From NCBI RefSeq assembly GCF_001561995.1, contig NZ_LLWC01000017.1, positions 1 through 64,000 on the forward strand: DNA of 64,000 nt, written 5' to 3'. This DNA is from Polycladidibacter hongkongensis (GTDB taxonomy: Bacteria > Pseudomonadota > Alphaproteobacteria > Rhizobiales > Stappiaceae). The notes beneath the pieces were generated by a model. The model saw nothing but the letters and a program-made list of their open reading frames with translations. It searched no databases and was not told where the DNA came from. Below are positions 43,849 through 52,872 of this stretch, piece by piece; the first letter of the stretch is position 1; every line of letters begins with the position of its first letter. The position numbers were made by a program, and so were the translations under genes.

Positions 43849-44321
43849 ATGAGCGGCGCGCAGACCACCCCCGTCTTGCGCGCTGCCCGTTTTGATGAGT
43901 TAACTGCACTTGCCAAGCTTTATCGGCGCAGTCGACACGAACTGTTGCCTTTCGCTCCATGTCTTTACACCGCTGCGCAAGATCTCTGTTTTTTCCAAGA
44001 AGTGCTTTGGAAGCAATCTTGCGTTTCTGTGGCCGAAATTGATGGTCAACTAGCAGGGATGATGGCTTTGAGGGAGAGTCGGCTCGATCAGCTATATGTA
44101 GCGCCTGAGTTCGTAAGGCTTGGAATTGGAAGTTACTTTATTGAGCGGGCAAAAAGCAAAGCCAAGGGCGGATTAGACTTTTTTGCTTTGAGCAGAACAA
44201 AGCTGCATTGCAATTCTATGAGGCCCACGGATTTACCGCGATATCCCGAAGTGATGGAAGCAACAATGAAGAGTGCTTGCCAGATGTTCTGCTGGAATGG
44301 ACTGCGGAGCACCTGCGATAA
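43849..44321 (+). pseudogene. GNAT family N-acetyltransferase, frameshifted
   Basis: The first 110 codons give a GNAT-like protein ending VAPEFVRLGIGSYFIERAKSK, with the acetyl-CoA loop RLGIGSYF. After the T6 run at 44179-44184 the open frame turns to unrelated sequence (RTKLHCNSMRP...). Adding one T to the run restores the family's C-terminal core, CFEQNKAALQFYEAHGF, and a clean end at 44321. The 6-T run is a plausible place for a natural slip or a sequencing error. As given, the protein would lack the last conserved motif. ATG 43849 is 5 bases from the asd stop. Confidence 0.78.
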
Positions 44322-44421
44322 ATAGTCATGTTCCAGTAAATCTGTAGTTATACTCTGGCTCCTCATAGCCTTTGGTGAGAGTATCTGGCTTGAGATATCG
44401 GGATTTTGTGGGAGGTAGCGC

Positions 44422-45120
44422 ATGGCTGTTGATGTTTCTTATGCGATTTTTAAGGCGCGGCATAGCGAGCTTGGCTTTAGTGACTGGCTGGTGTCCTGTT
44501 GCCCGGAGGCATGGCATGGGGCGACGCATCATGCTTTTACGATCGCACTTGGTGACGGGACGCTGGATGAAGCTGCCTTTAAAGACTATCTTCTGCAGGA
44601 TTATGCTTTTGTAAAAGACTTGGCGAGCGCGCTTGGCTATCTCGTAGCGCAGGCACCAACTATGGAAGCGAAACAGCGGCTTGCTGCGTTTCTTGCGCAA
44701 TTGACCAGTGCTGAAAACGACTATTTTATTCGCTCTTTTGCGGCGCTGGGTATTGAAGAGACACAATACAGCCTTGCTCAAGAAGGCGAGGTTCTGCGGA
44801 AAATTACCGGCACATTGCTCTCAGCGGCTGGCAAAGGAAAGTACGAAGACGGGCTTGCCTGCCTTCTATGTGCGGAGTGGGTTTATATGGAGTGGGGACG
44901 CCGTGAGGGGCTGAAGCCGCGGCCTGCTCAATTCTACTTTGCGGAATGGATTGATCTGCACTGCGGACCGGAGTTTGAGGGTTTTGTTGGTTGGCTGCGC
45001 TCGCAAATGGACACGTACGGTGCGCAGTTAACGGAGCGGCGTCAAAAAGAGGTTGCCGAGCGCTTTGTTCGCATGTGCGAGTTGGAGCAAGGGTTCTTCG
45101 ATAGCGTCATGCGTGTTTAA
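44422..45120 (+). CDS. tenA: TenA family protein (thiaminase II type)
   Basis: 232 residues with the TenA fold. Recognisable motifs are FKDYLLQDYAFVKDLAS with the conserved Asp, and CLLCAEWVYMEWG, whose second Cys is in the catalytic position. TenA salvages thiamine breakdown products by hydrolysing aminopyrimidines; not all paralogues are active. No TPP riboswitch and no thiamine genes are near. GGGAGG precedes the ATG at 44422. Confidence 0.82.
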   Translation: MAVDVSYAIFKARHSELGFSDWLVSCCPEAWHGATHHAFTIALGDGTLDEAAFKDYLLQDYAFVKDLASALGYLVAQAPTMEAKQRLAAFLAQLTSAENDYFIRSFAALGIEETQYSLAQEGEVLRKITGTLLSAAGKGKYEDGLACLLCAEWVYMEWGRREGLKPRPAQFYFAEWIDLHCGPEFEGFVGWLRSQMDTYGAQLTERRQKEVAERFVRMCELEQGFFDSVMRV

Positions 45121-45219
45121 CGTGAGTGGGAGGTGCTCGCCTTCACAAACATGGGCCTGCTTGCGTCATTAGCTATGAAGCGCGTGCCGCGCGATTATTC
45201 TGGCTGATGACGAGGGCCC

Positions 45220-45552
45220 ATGGCGATTAACAACTTCACGGTTCAAAATCTGTCGAGCGATACTGCGCCACAGAGCTGGCAGCTGCTTGTTGGTGATGTG
45301 CATGTGAACGTGCCGGCGCTAGCTAAGGGGACGGCGCAGGATTGCTGCTCGTTTGATACGGACAAGATAAGCAGTTTAACTGTTTGCGTGAATGGCAATG
45401 TGACGCAGTTCACCTATAGCGCACCGACTCCAAGCGATCCGGCGGGGCAAAGCGGTGATCAGGACAAAGGTGGCTGGGCGCAAAGCGGCGCTAACCCTTA
45501 TTATTCGATCACTGCCAATGGCACAAATATCACCATAACCTGTGTGATTTAG
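45220..45552 (+). CDS. Small uncharacterised protein
   Basis: 110 residues, neutral to acidic, no signal peptide. It is rich in Thr, Ser and Asn, with four Cys (CCSF, TVCVN, ITCVI), and looks like a small beta-sheet protein. I do not recognise the family. It begins after GAGGGCCC. A 7-bp hairpin TGGGCGC/GCGCCCA (45568-45598) follows the stop. Confidence 0.5.
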   Translation: MAINNFTVQNLSSDTAPQSWQLLVGDVHVNVPALAKGTAQDCCSFDTDKISSLTVCVNGNVTQFTYSAPTPSDPAGQSGDQDKGGWAQSGANPYYSITANGTNITITCVI

Positions 45553-45620
45553 AAACAGAGATTAAAATGGGCGCGGAGCATGTGTTGCCCTGCGCCCAAT
45601 AGCAAGTGCTTTATTGCCTA

Positions 45621-46049
45621 TCAGATATCGGCGGGATCAAGACCGCCCATGCGGCAGACTATTTCCCACTCCTCTGGCTTGACCGGTTGAACCGACAAGC
45701 GCATGGAAGTGACGAGGGCCATGTCTGCGAGGCTCTCTTCTGCTTTGACAGCGGCGAGTGTTACTGGCTTTGGCAAATCGTGACGGGCTTTGATATCGAC
45801 GCATTCCCAGCGGGGATCATCTGTTGTGGAATCGGGGTGCGCGAGGGCGCAGACTTCTACGATGCCAACAACCTCCTTGCCGATGTTTGAGTGATAGAAG
45901 AAGCCGCGGTCACCTATTTGCATAGTGCGCATGAAATTGCGCGCCTGATAATTGCGAACGCCGTCCCACTCTTCACCCTGCTCGCCTTTGGCTTTTTGCT
46001 GCTCCCAAGACCATTTGTTTGGCTCGGACTTAAATAGCCAGTATTGCAC
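45621..46049 (-). CDS. EVE domain-containing protein
   Basis: 142 residues. It begins QYWLFKSEPNKWSWEQQ and contains WDGVRNYQARNFMRTMQIGD, the family hallmarks; the fold resembles YTH domains and may bind modified nucleic acid. A GTG at 46049 is chosen because GGAG lies about 9 bases upstream and the protein then starts as its relatives do. It starts 2 bases after the yciI stop. In many alphaproteobacteria tsaD, gpsA, yciI and this gene are neighbours, as here. Confidence 0.85.
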   Translation of the reverse strand: MQYWLFKSEPNKWSWEQQKAKGEQGEEWDGVRNYQARNFMRTMQIGDRGFFYHSNIGKEVVGIVEVCALAHPDSTTDDPRWECVDIKARHDLPKPVTLAAVKAEESLADMALVTSMRLSVQPVKPEEWEIVCRMGGLDPADI

Positions 46050-46051
46050 GC

Positions 46052-46342
46052 TTATTTCTCCGGATTGTTGAAGACCCAATCCCATGGGCGGATTTCGACA
46101 GATTCAAACAGGTCAGCCGCCGCGTATGGATCTTCATTTGCCACAAGGAGGGCTTCGTCGCGGTTGGAGGCTTCGACGACGATCAAAGAACCGGTTGCGG
46201 TGGTGAGGTTGTCGCAAAGGAACGGGCCAGCAAACTTCAAGCGATCTCCAAGGCTTGCGAGGAACTCGCGGTGGGCCGGACGGTGCTGTAGCCGAACCTC
46301 TTCGCTGTGTGGTTTATCCGTACAAATTAGAGCGTAGAGCAT
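46052..46342 (-). CDS. YciI family protein
   Basis: 96 residues, a small ferredoxin-like fold. It opens MLYALICTDKPHSEEVR and has GSLIVVEASNRDEALLVANEDPYAAADLF, typical of the family. The role is uncertain. It is followed after 2 bases by the EVE gene and preceded by gpsA, forming a likely operon. Confidence 0.85.
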   Translation of the reverse strand: MLYALICTDKPHSEEVRLQHRPAHREFLASLGDRLKFAGPFLCDNLTTATGSLIVVEASNRDEALLVANEDPYAAADLFESVEIRPWDWVFNNPEK

Positions 46343-46429
46343 TTCATATCCTCCTGTGAGAAGCCCGAAAATTCAAAAATTAACGCAAAACGAACCAGTC
46401 GATACTTGATAGGCTATAACAATTGTAAG

Positions 46430-47425
46430 TTAGTGTGCCTCTCGCTTTAGGGGGCGCGTCATTAAGTCGCTCATTGCGGCGGCAACGTCAAGTCTGCCTT
46501 CGATAATAGCAGCTACCGTGCTGGCTATCGGCATGTCAACGCCATGCTGTTTGGCGAGCTTTACGGCGATTGCGGCAGAGTAGGCGCCTTCTGCCAGTTT
46601 TTGTCCCGGTGCGACCAGCTCTTGCGGGGTATAGCCTTCTCCCAGTTTGGCTCCAAAAGCGAAATTGCGGGATTGGGTTGAACCACAGGTGAGTACCAGA
46701 TCTCCGAGGCCGCTGAGGCCGGTGAGCGTTTCTGCTCGGGCGCCCAATGCGCGGCCAAGGCGCGTTAGTTCTGCAAAGCCGCGGGCGGTAAGGGCGGCTT
46801 TCGCACTTGCTCCAAGGCCAAACCCCTCAGCAGCGCCGCAAGCAATAGCCAGAACGTTTTTCAAAGCGCCGCCGACCTGAACACCGACCAGATCGTCGGA
46901 GGCATAGGGGCGAAAGGCTTCACTTGCCAAGCTTGAGCACAATGCTTCGGCGCGGTTTATTTCCGGCGCAGCTATGGTTACCGCAGTGGGTAGCCCCGCG
47001 GCGACATCATGGGCAAAGCTGGGGCCAGACAATACGCATGGAACAGCGTTCGGCAATGTTTCACTGACGATTGTGGAGAGGAGGCGGCCTGTACTCGCTT
47101 CGATGCCTTTGGCACAGAGTACAAGAGGAATGTTTGCACCTGTGAACGGACCCAGAAGCCTGCAGAATTCGCTGGTAGTTTGCGCGGGGGTCACCAGTAA
47201 AATGGCGGAGGCACCTTGCACCGCTAGCTTAAGATCTGTGGTGGCACTAATGCTTTTATTGAAGGTAATGCCCGGCAGATACTTAGGGTTTTGGCGATGC
47301 TGATTAATCGCTGCAACCATTTCATCATCGCGCGCCCAGAGGGAGACAGATCGCCCAGCTGTCGCCGCAGCAACTGCGAGCGCAGTGCCCCAAGCGCCTC
47401 CGCCGATGACAGCGATTTTTTCCAT
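46430..47425 (-). CDS. gpsA: Glycerol-3-phosphate dehydrogenase [NAD(P)+]
   Basis: Reduces dihydroxyacetone phosphate to sn-glycerol-3-phosphate for phospholipid synthesis. About 331 residues. NAD-binding GGGAWGTALAVAAA, then CAKGIEASTGRLLS, LSGPSFAHDVAAGLPTA and the active-site lysine stretch GGALKNVLAIACGAAEG. ATG at 47425 is taken; GTG 47437 adds four residues and has a better-placed AAGG. Followed by yciI. Confidence 0.94.
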   Translation of the reverse strand: MEKIAVIGGGAWGTALAVAAATAGRSVSLWARDDEMVAAINQHRQNPKYLPGITFNKSISATTDLKLAVQGASAILLVTPAQTTSEFCRLLGPFTGANIPLVLCAKGIEASTGRLLSTIVSETLPNAVPCVLSGPSFAHDVAAGLPTAVTIAAPEINRAEALCSSLASEAFRPYASDDLVGVQVGGALKNVLAIACGAAEGFGLGASAKAALTARGFAELTRLGRALGARAETLTGLSGLGDLVLTCGSTQSRNFAFGAKLGEGYTPQELVAPGQKLAEGAYSAAIAVKLAKQHGVDMPIASTVAAIIEGRLDVAAAMSDLMTRPLKREAH

Positions 47426-47455
47426 GCCTGATGTCACTGGAATTACCTTCTTGGA

Positions 47456-47923
47456 TTACAGTTGTAATTGCTCTAGCAGGCGTGGCAGGGGGGCGTCAAA
47501 GCCCGCATAGAATTGCGGCTTGCTTTCCACTAGCTTGTTTAGATCGAGCCATGAGAAGCGGAAAAGAATAGGCGGCCCGCCCGCACTTGGCGTTAATTCA
47601 TAATGATCAAAGGTTTGTTCGGCGTGCCAATCTGCGGTTTTGTCCTGCAACAGGCGTGCATGATAGAAACGGCGCTTGTGCAGGGCGGGCGCGGCGCCAT
47701 CCTCATAGATAAAGTCAACATCCATAAGTGGGTGTAAGCCGCCTTCTAGCTTGAAGCCGGTTTCCTCAGTGAATTCGCGGCGAGCGGCCTGTAAATGGCT
47801 TTCACCGGGATCAAGCGTGCCGCCGGGTAGTTGGTAGCCAATAGTGCGAGTCTCCGGTTCATTGAAAACCAGTAGGTGATTTTCATGGGTCAAATAGACG
47901 TAGGACTTATGAAAAGTATTCAT
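47456..47923 (-). CDS. NUDIX hydrolase
   Basis: 155 residues. The Nudix box GGTLDPGESHLQAARREFTEE plus TGF matches GX5EX7REUXEEXGU in full, so the metal site is intact. The substrate is unknown. The start at 47923 (MNTFHKSY) is preferred to a much longer frame. It sits between gpsA and a divergent VOC gene. Confidence 0.85.
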   Translation of the reverse strand: MNTFHKSYVYLTHENHLLVFNEPETRTIGYQLPGGTLDPGESHLQAARREFTEETGFKLEGGLHPLMDVDFIYEDGAAPALHKRRFYHARLLQDKTADWHAEQTFDHYELTPSAGGPPILFRFSWLDLNKLVESKPQFYAGFDAPLPRLLEQLQL

Positions 47924-48030
47924 TTGTTCTCTTATTGTTCTGGTAATAGGCTTTTGCTGTGATCCGTTTGATTCCCTGCCTAACATGGCCGGGACCGCGC
48001 GACCACTCAACTCGATTGAGGGAGAGAAAT

Positions 48031-48441
48031 ATGGATAGTGACGTTCCATCCATTATGTCGCATGTTTCTATTGGTGTAACCGATTTTGAGAGGGCGATAG
48101 CTTTTTACGACAAGGTTTTGGCAACTATCGGGGCAAGACGCATTATGGAGCATCCCGGCGCTGTGGCCTATGGGAAGATGTTTCCCGAGTTTTGGGTGCA
48201 GATCCCGTGTAACGGGGAAGCGCCAAGCGTTGGCAATGGCACCCACTTTGGCTTTATTGCCCCAAACAATGATGCTGTACATGCGTTTTGGGAGGCCGCG
48301 ATTGCAGCAGGTGCCAAGCCCGATGGGGAGCCGGGGCCACGGCCGCATTATGGGGAGCCATACTATGGCTGTTTTGTAAGAGATCTTGATGGTCACAAGA
48401 TCGAGGCAGCTGCTTGGAATGCGCCACCGCCCGAGGCTTAA
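48031..48441 (+). CDS. VOC family protein
   Basis: 136-residue glyoxalase/bleomycin-resistance fold protein. MSHVSIGVTDFERAIAFYDKV and GTHFGFIAPNNDAVHAFWEAA, then VRDLDGHKIEAAAW. Metal ligands appear present. The substrate cannot be inferred. GGGAGAG precedes ATG 48031. Divergent from the NUDIX gene and convergent with tsaD. Confidence 0.82.
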   Translation: MDSDVPSIMSHVSIGVTDFERAIAFYDKVLATIGARRIMEHPGAVAYGKMFPEFWVQIPCNGEAPSVGNGTHFGFIAPNNDAVHAFWEAAIAAGAKPDGEPGPRPHYGEPYYGCFVRDLDGHKIEAAAWNAPPPEA

Positions 48442-48482
48442 GACTGCCGTAAAAGCCAGGTGCTTTGCCGCCGTAAAGGGGA

Positions 48483-49598
48483 TTAGACCTTCGCCCCTTT
48501 ACGGCCGGAGCCAAAGACGCTTTGCGAAAGCTGATCGAGAGGCCAGCGAGGACGCGGCGCGACTTGCATGTCGTCGCCGTTTCCGTTGCCGGAGAGGATG
48601 TCCGGGTTCGCTTGCGCTTTTGCCCGTAGGTGTTCGGCGCCGGCCCATGCGATCATTGCGGCGTTGTCTGTGCATAGGCGGTGGGGAGGGGCAACCATAG
48701 TTGCGCTATGTGTGAGGGCGACTTCGGTTAAGCGCTCCCGGATGGCGTTGTTGGCCGCGACACCCCCAGCCACTACGATTGTGGGGGCAGTTTGCGGATA
48801 GCGTTCTTTAAACAAGCCAAGCGCGCGGTCCGTTCGCTTGCCGATCACATCTGCGATTGCGGCTTGGAAGCTTGCGCAAAGGTCTGCCACTGTTTGATCA
48901 TTTACTGGCTCTTCCTTTAGAGCAGCGGTGCGTACCGCGGTTTTTAGCCCGGCAAACGACATATCGAGGCCGGGGCGATCAAGCAGCGGGCGGGGAAGCG
49001 GAAAGCGGGTGGCATCGCCTTTTTTTGCCGCAGTCTCAACGGACGGACCACCAGGATAAGGAAGGCCCAGCATTTTCGCGGTTTTGTCAAAAGCCTCACC
49101 AATGGCATCATCAATGGTGGTGCCAAGGCGTTCATAGCTTCCAAGGCCTTTAACAAGGAGAAACTGGGTGTGACCACCGGAAACAAGCAGAAGCAGGTAG
49201 GGAAATGCCGTTTGGTTTGTCAGTCGTGCGGTGAGGGCGTGGCCTTCCAGATGGTTTACAGCGATTAGCGGCTTTTCAAGAGCTTGGGCCATGGCCTTTG
49301 CGGTCATCAGGCCAACAATTACGCCGCCGATCAGGCCCGGCCCGGCTGTTGCCGCGATGCCGTCAATCTCTGCTGCACTAACATCTGCTTCTTGCAGTGC
49401 TTGCTGAATGACCCCATCAATCAACTGGATATGGGCGCGTGCCGCTATTTCAGGAACAACGCCACCAAAAGCTGCGTGATCTTCAATTTGTGAATGAATG
49501 GTATTTGAGAGTATGTGCCCGCAACCGGCTTGATCCACCGCAACGACAGCGGCGGCAGTTTCATCGCAACTGGTTTCAATCCCGAGGACCTTCAGCAC
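48483..49598 (-). CDS. tsaD: tRNA N6-adenosine threonylcarbamoyltransferase TsaD
   Basis: Transfers the threonylcarbamoyl group to A37 of ANN-decoding tRNAs, with TsaB and TsaE. 371 residues. It begins [18 protein letters not shown], has the metal-binding His116 and His120 in [12 protein letters not shown], and [13 protein letters not shown]. It is divergent from hemC, the usual alphaproteobacterial arrangement. Confidence 0.96.
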   Translation of the reverse strand: MLKVLGIETSCDETAAAVVAVDQAGCGHILSNTIHSQIEDHAAFGGVVPEIAARAHIQLIDGVIQQALQEADVSAAEIDGIAATAGPGLIGGVIVGLMTAKAMAQALEKPLIAVNHLEGHALTARLTNQTAFPYLLLLVSGGHTQFLLVKGLGSYERLGTTIDDAIGEAFDKTAKMLGLPYPGGPSVETAAKKGDATRFPLPRPLLDRPGLDMSFAGLKTAVRTAALKEEPVNDQTVADLCASFQAAIADVIGKRTDRALGLFKERYPQTAPTIVVAGGVAANNAIRERLTEVALTHSATMVAPPHRLCTDNAAMIAWAGAEHLRAKAQANPDILSGNGNGDDMQVAPRPRWPLDQLSQSVFGSGRKGAKV

Positions 49599-49705
49599 AA
49601 ATGACTCCTTTGGTAATACAGTTATCCGGTTTGCGCATTGATTTTACATGGCAAGCCGGTTAATTGCTCGAAAGATACAAGCCTTTAGCATTGGGAGAGT
49701 GGTCG

Positions 49706-50629
49706 TTGCAAACCTCTTTGATCAAAATCGGTACCCGAGGTAGCGCGCTTGCCCTTGCGCAGGCCAGGGAAACGCGGTCGCGTTTGATGGCGGCGCATAA
49801 CCTTAATGAAGATGAATTCGAGATTGTGGTTATTAAAACCTCAGGTGACCGCATTCAAGATCGGCCATTGGCGGAAGTGGGCGGCAAAGGCTTGTTTACC
49901 AAAGAGATTGAAGAAGCGCTGCTTGATGGCAGTATTGATCTGGCGGTTCACTCTTCCAAGGATATGCCGACCGTTCTGCCTGACGGGCTCGAGATTTCGA
50001 CATTCTTGCCGCGCGAAGATGCGCGTGATGCGTTTTTGTCGCCAAAGGCCAACGCCCCGCAGGACCTGCCAGAGGGAGCCGTGGTTGGCTCTTCGTCGTT
50101 GCGCCGGCAAGCACAGCTCAAACGGTTGCGGCCTGATCTTGAAGTGGTGATGTATCGTGGCAACCTCGATACACGTATCCGTAAAGTCTCCGAGGGTGTT
50201 GTTGATGCGACGTTGTTGGCACATGCAGGTTTGCGCCGCTTGAAGCTGGATGAACATGTGACCTCTGTCCTTGACACGGATGTCTTTCTTCCAGCTGTTG
50301 GTCAAGGCGCGATCTGTATAGAAAGCCGTGTGGATGATACGCGAATGTTGCAATTGTTGGCGCCGATCCATTGCGCAATGACTGCGGCGCGGTTGACGTT
50401 GGAACGTGCATTCCTGTTCGAGATGGATGGCTCTTGCCGCACGCCAATTGCCGGCCTTAGTGAAGTGGACGGCAATACCATCCGTTTCAAGGGTGAGGTT
50501 ATCAAGCCGGACGGAAGCCAAACACATCGTATCGAGCGTGAGGGGCCGGTTGCTAACGCAAAAGCAATTGGACACGAGGCTGGGAAGGCCCTGAAAGCAA
50601 TTGCGGGGCCAGACTTCTTGGAGAGCTGA
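49706..50629 (+). CDS. hemC: Porphobilinogen deaminase
   Basis: Builds hydroxymethylbilane in heme synthesis. 307 residues. KIGTRGSALALAQA at the start, HSSKDMPT, and Cys244 in EMDGSCRTPIAGL, which anchors the dipyrromethane cofactor. The start is TTG at 49706, six bases after GGGAGAG; the earlier TTG at 49664 has no site. The stop overlaps the hemD ATG by one base. Confidence 0.95.
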   Translation: MQTSLIKIGTRGSALALAQARETRSRLMAAHNLNEDEFEIVVIKTSGDRIQDRPLAEVGGKGLFTKEIEEALLDGSIDLAVHSSKDMPTVLPDGLEISTFLPREDARDAFLSPKANAPQDLPEGAVVGSSSLRRQAQLKRLRPDLEVVMYRGNLDTRIRKVSEGVVDATLLAHAGLRRLKLDEHVTSVLDTDVFLPAVGQGAICIESRVDDTRMLQLLAPIHCAMTAARLTLERAFLFEMDGSCRTPIAGLSEVDGNTIRFKGEVIKPDGSQTHRIEREGPVANAKAIGHEAGKALKAIAGPDFLES

Positions 50630-51345
50630 TGCAGGTCATCTTGACCAGGTCTGAAGAGGATTCTCGTGCAAGCATGGGTTTGCTTGCACAGCGTGGGTAT
50701 GAGGTTTTGCTTGCGCCAATGTTGCGGGAAGAGCCAATTGCGGCTCAGGTCGGGACAGCTGCGGATTTCGGTGCTATCGCGTTTACCAGTAAGCGGGCTC
50801 CGCGTGCACTGTTGCGCGCCGTTCCGCGCGCCGTTGCCGAAGGCTTGATGGGCTTGCCAGTGTTTGCTGTTGGTGCAAAAACTGCCAGCGCCGTGCGGCG
50901 CAGCGGATTTGACAATGTGAGCGTCGCTGCGGGAACCGTTGCGGATCTGGCAGATCTAATTGTAAGTCACCCTTTTGACGGCGGCGTGCTCTATGCAGCC
51001 GCAAGAGAACGAAGCGGCGATCTTGCTGGGGATTTAAAAAGCCGGGGCATCAGCTGCGAGCTGCGTGTTGTGTACCATATGCAGCAGGTTTATGAGCTTC
51101 CAAAGCTGGTCTTGAAAGAGATAGCTGAGGATCGGGCCGCGGCTGCCTTATTCTATTCTAAAAGAACTGCTGAAGCTTTTGTAGAAGCCTGCACCCTTGA
51201 AAACGTGCAGACAGAACTTAAACATATTACAGCGCTGTGTATTTCGACGCAGGTCGCTGACGTGTGTTGCGCGTTTGGGGAAGTACGCATTGCAAAAAGG
51301 CCTGATGAACATCACCTCTTGGATTTGTTAGCAACTTGCTCTTAG
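50629..51345 (+). CDS. hemD: Uroporphyrinogen-III synthase
   Basis: Closes and inverts ring D to give uroporphyrinogen III. 238 residues. The sequence is poorly conserved, as usual for the family; IAFTSKRAPRALLRAV, GGVLYAAARERSGDLAGDL and ALFYSKRTAEAFVEA match its two-domain pattern. The position directly after hemC is decisive. Confidence 0.88.
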   Translation: MQVILTRSEEDSRASMGLLAQRGYEVLLAPMLREEPIAAQVGTAADFGAIAFTSKRAPRALLRAVPRAVAEGLMGLPVFAVGAKTASAVRRSGFDNVSVAAGTVADLADLIVSHPFDGGVLYAAARERSGDLAGDLKSRGISCELRVVYHMQQVYELPKLVLKEIAEDRAAAALFYSKRTAEAFVEACTLENVQTELKHITALCISTQVADVCCAFGEVRIAKRPDEHHLLDLLATCS

Positions 51346-51435
51346 TGGTGTGTTTGCAAGTTTGCGGTAGTTTCGTGCTTTAAAGGCGATGGCTAGGTTT
51401 AGACCCCCTAAACTATGGGTCTGGAGGAGATTAGG

Positions 51436-52848
51436 ATGGCGGAGACACCCTCCAACAAAACGGGATCTAAAAAGGCGAGTGACGCAACTGCCGGCGCGGC
51501 GGGAAAGGCGGCTGCGTCAAAACCGCCGGTAATAGAGCTGGAGGCAAAAGAGACTTCCTCCAAGGCCGCAAAAGCGCAGGCTGTAAAAAGCAAGAGCGCA
51601 CCTGCCGCGTCGCAGGGGCCTGAAAAAGCTTCCAAGCAGAAGGAAGATACCGCGCCTGATACCAGCGGAAGATCTACTGGTTTCTCTGCGGCGGTACCTA
51701 AGAGTGAACCAACCACCGACGAGCCGTCAGGTGAGAAGCCAGATACGGCTGCCCTACATGGTGAGCCTGCGCAGGCGAAGAGTTCCGGCGTCTCTGCATG
51801 GGTTGCAGGGGGGCTGAGCGGGGGTTTTGTCGGTGCAGTAGCTGCTTTTGCCTTGGTTGCCTCAGGCGTAGTGAATGTTCAAGCTATTTCGGGTGACGAG
51901 CGAGCTGTGATGGCTGGTGTGGTTGAGGCCAATCAGATCCGGCTTGAAAAGCTGGAACAGCAGATTGCTGCGCTTGAAACGGCCACTCCGGTTAGCGATG
52001 CTGCACAAGATGCCGAGCTTGATGGCCAGAAAGGTGAGTTGGAACAGCGAATCCAGGAAATTGCAAAGGCGTTTGGCAGCCGCATTGATGCGATACGCGT
52101 AGATGTGGCGCAGTTGCAGGAGGGACAAGCAAGTGCTGCCCCTCAGGGTGATGCGGCGCCGGTTGCTGATTTGCAGATGCAGTTAAATTCGGTATCTGGG
52201 CATGTTGAGCGGTTGCAGTCCGCGTTTGCCGCGTTCGAGGGCACCATTGCGCAGTTGCAAGCAGATAACGCGGCACAAGCAAGTGAATTTGCCGCTCTGC
52301 AAGATCAAGCCTCAGCGTCCTTAGATCGTAATCAAGCCGCGCGCGCTTTGGCTGTTAGTTCGCTGCAGCGTGCGGTGGAACAAGGTCGACCATTTGAAAC
52401 AGAGCTGACCGCTGTGATGGCCGTATTTCCAGAGCATGCGGTCTCGTTGCAAGAGCTTGAGCCTTTTGCCAAGGAGGGCGTGGCAAGCACAGCCTCGCTT
52501 ATTGGCGGGTTTGATGCGGTCGTGCGCCAGATGAGCCGGGCGCAAATTGCTGAAGAGGCTGCGGAAGAAGGGTTTTGGGGCCGATTGATGGGCAGTGCAG
52601 AGCAGCTTGTGTCTGTTCGGCGCATTGACGGCAGCGATATGAGTGACCCGCGTAGGATGCTGGGGGCGATGGAGCAGAAGGTTGCTAAAGGGGATCTCGC
52701 CGGTGCGCTAGATCTATACGACGCGCTTCCAGATGAGATGCGGCAAGCAGGGGCCCAGTGGGCTGGTGCTGTTAAGGCACGTGTGCAGGCAGCGGACCTG
52801 ATGCGGCAGGTGCAAGAGCAATTGATCAGCGCCATGGCCGCGAAATAG
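51436..52848 (+). CDS. Mic60/mitofilin-like inner-membrane protein
   Basis: 470 residues: an N-terminal Ala/Lys/Ser-rich disordered part, a single membrane segment about 119-143 (WVAGGLSGGFVGAVAAFALV), a long coiled coil and a C-terminal mitofilin-type domain (VRRIDGSDMSDPRRMLGAMEQ). This is the alphaproteobacterial relative of mitochondrial Mic60, which shapes inner-membrane invaginations, and genes of this family lie between hemD and hemY as here. ATG 51436 is chosen with GGAGG 9 bases before. Confidence 0.8.
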   Translation: MAETPSNKTGSKKASDATAGAAGKAAASKPPVIELEAKETSSKAAKAQAVKSKSAPAASQGPEKASKQKEDTAPDTSGRSTGFSAAVPKSEPTTDEPSGEKPDTAALHGEPAQAKSSGVSAWVAGGLSGGFVGAVAAFALVASGVVNVQAISGDERAVMAGVVEANQIRLEKLEQQIAALETATPVSDAAQDAELDGQKGELEQRIQEIAKAFGSRIDAIRVDVAQLQEGQASAAPQGDAAPVADLQMQLNSVSGHVERLQSAFAAFEGTIAQLQADNAAQASEFAALQDQASASLDRNQAARALAVSSLQRAVEQGRPFETELTAVMAVFPEHAVSLQELEPFAKEGVASTASLIGGFDAVVRQMSRAQIAEEAAEEGFWGRLMGSAEQLVSVRRIDGSDMSDPRRMLGAMEQKVAKGDLAGALDLYDALPDEMRQAGAQWAGAVKARVQAADLMRQVQEQLISAMAAK

Positions 52849-52872
52849 AAAAAGCAGAGGAAGCCTAGGGTT

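Noticed and set aside
44326-44421. Possible TPP riboswitch before the TenA-like gene
   Set aside because: The 96-base leader has no THI-box core (CTGAGA or ACCTGATC-like) and is too short.
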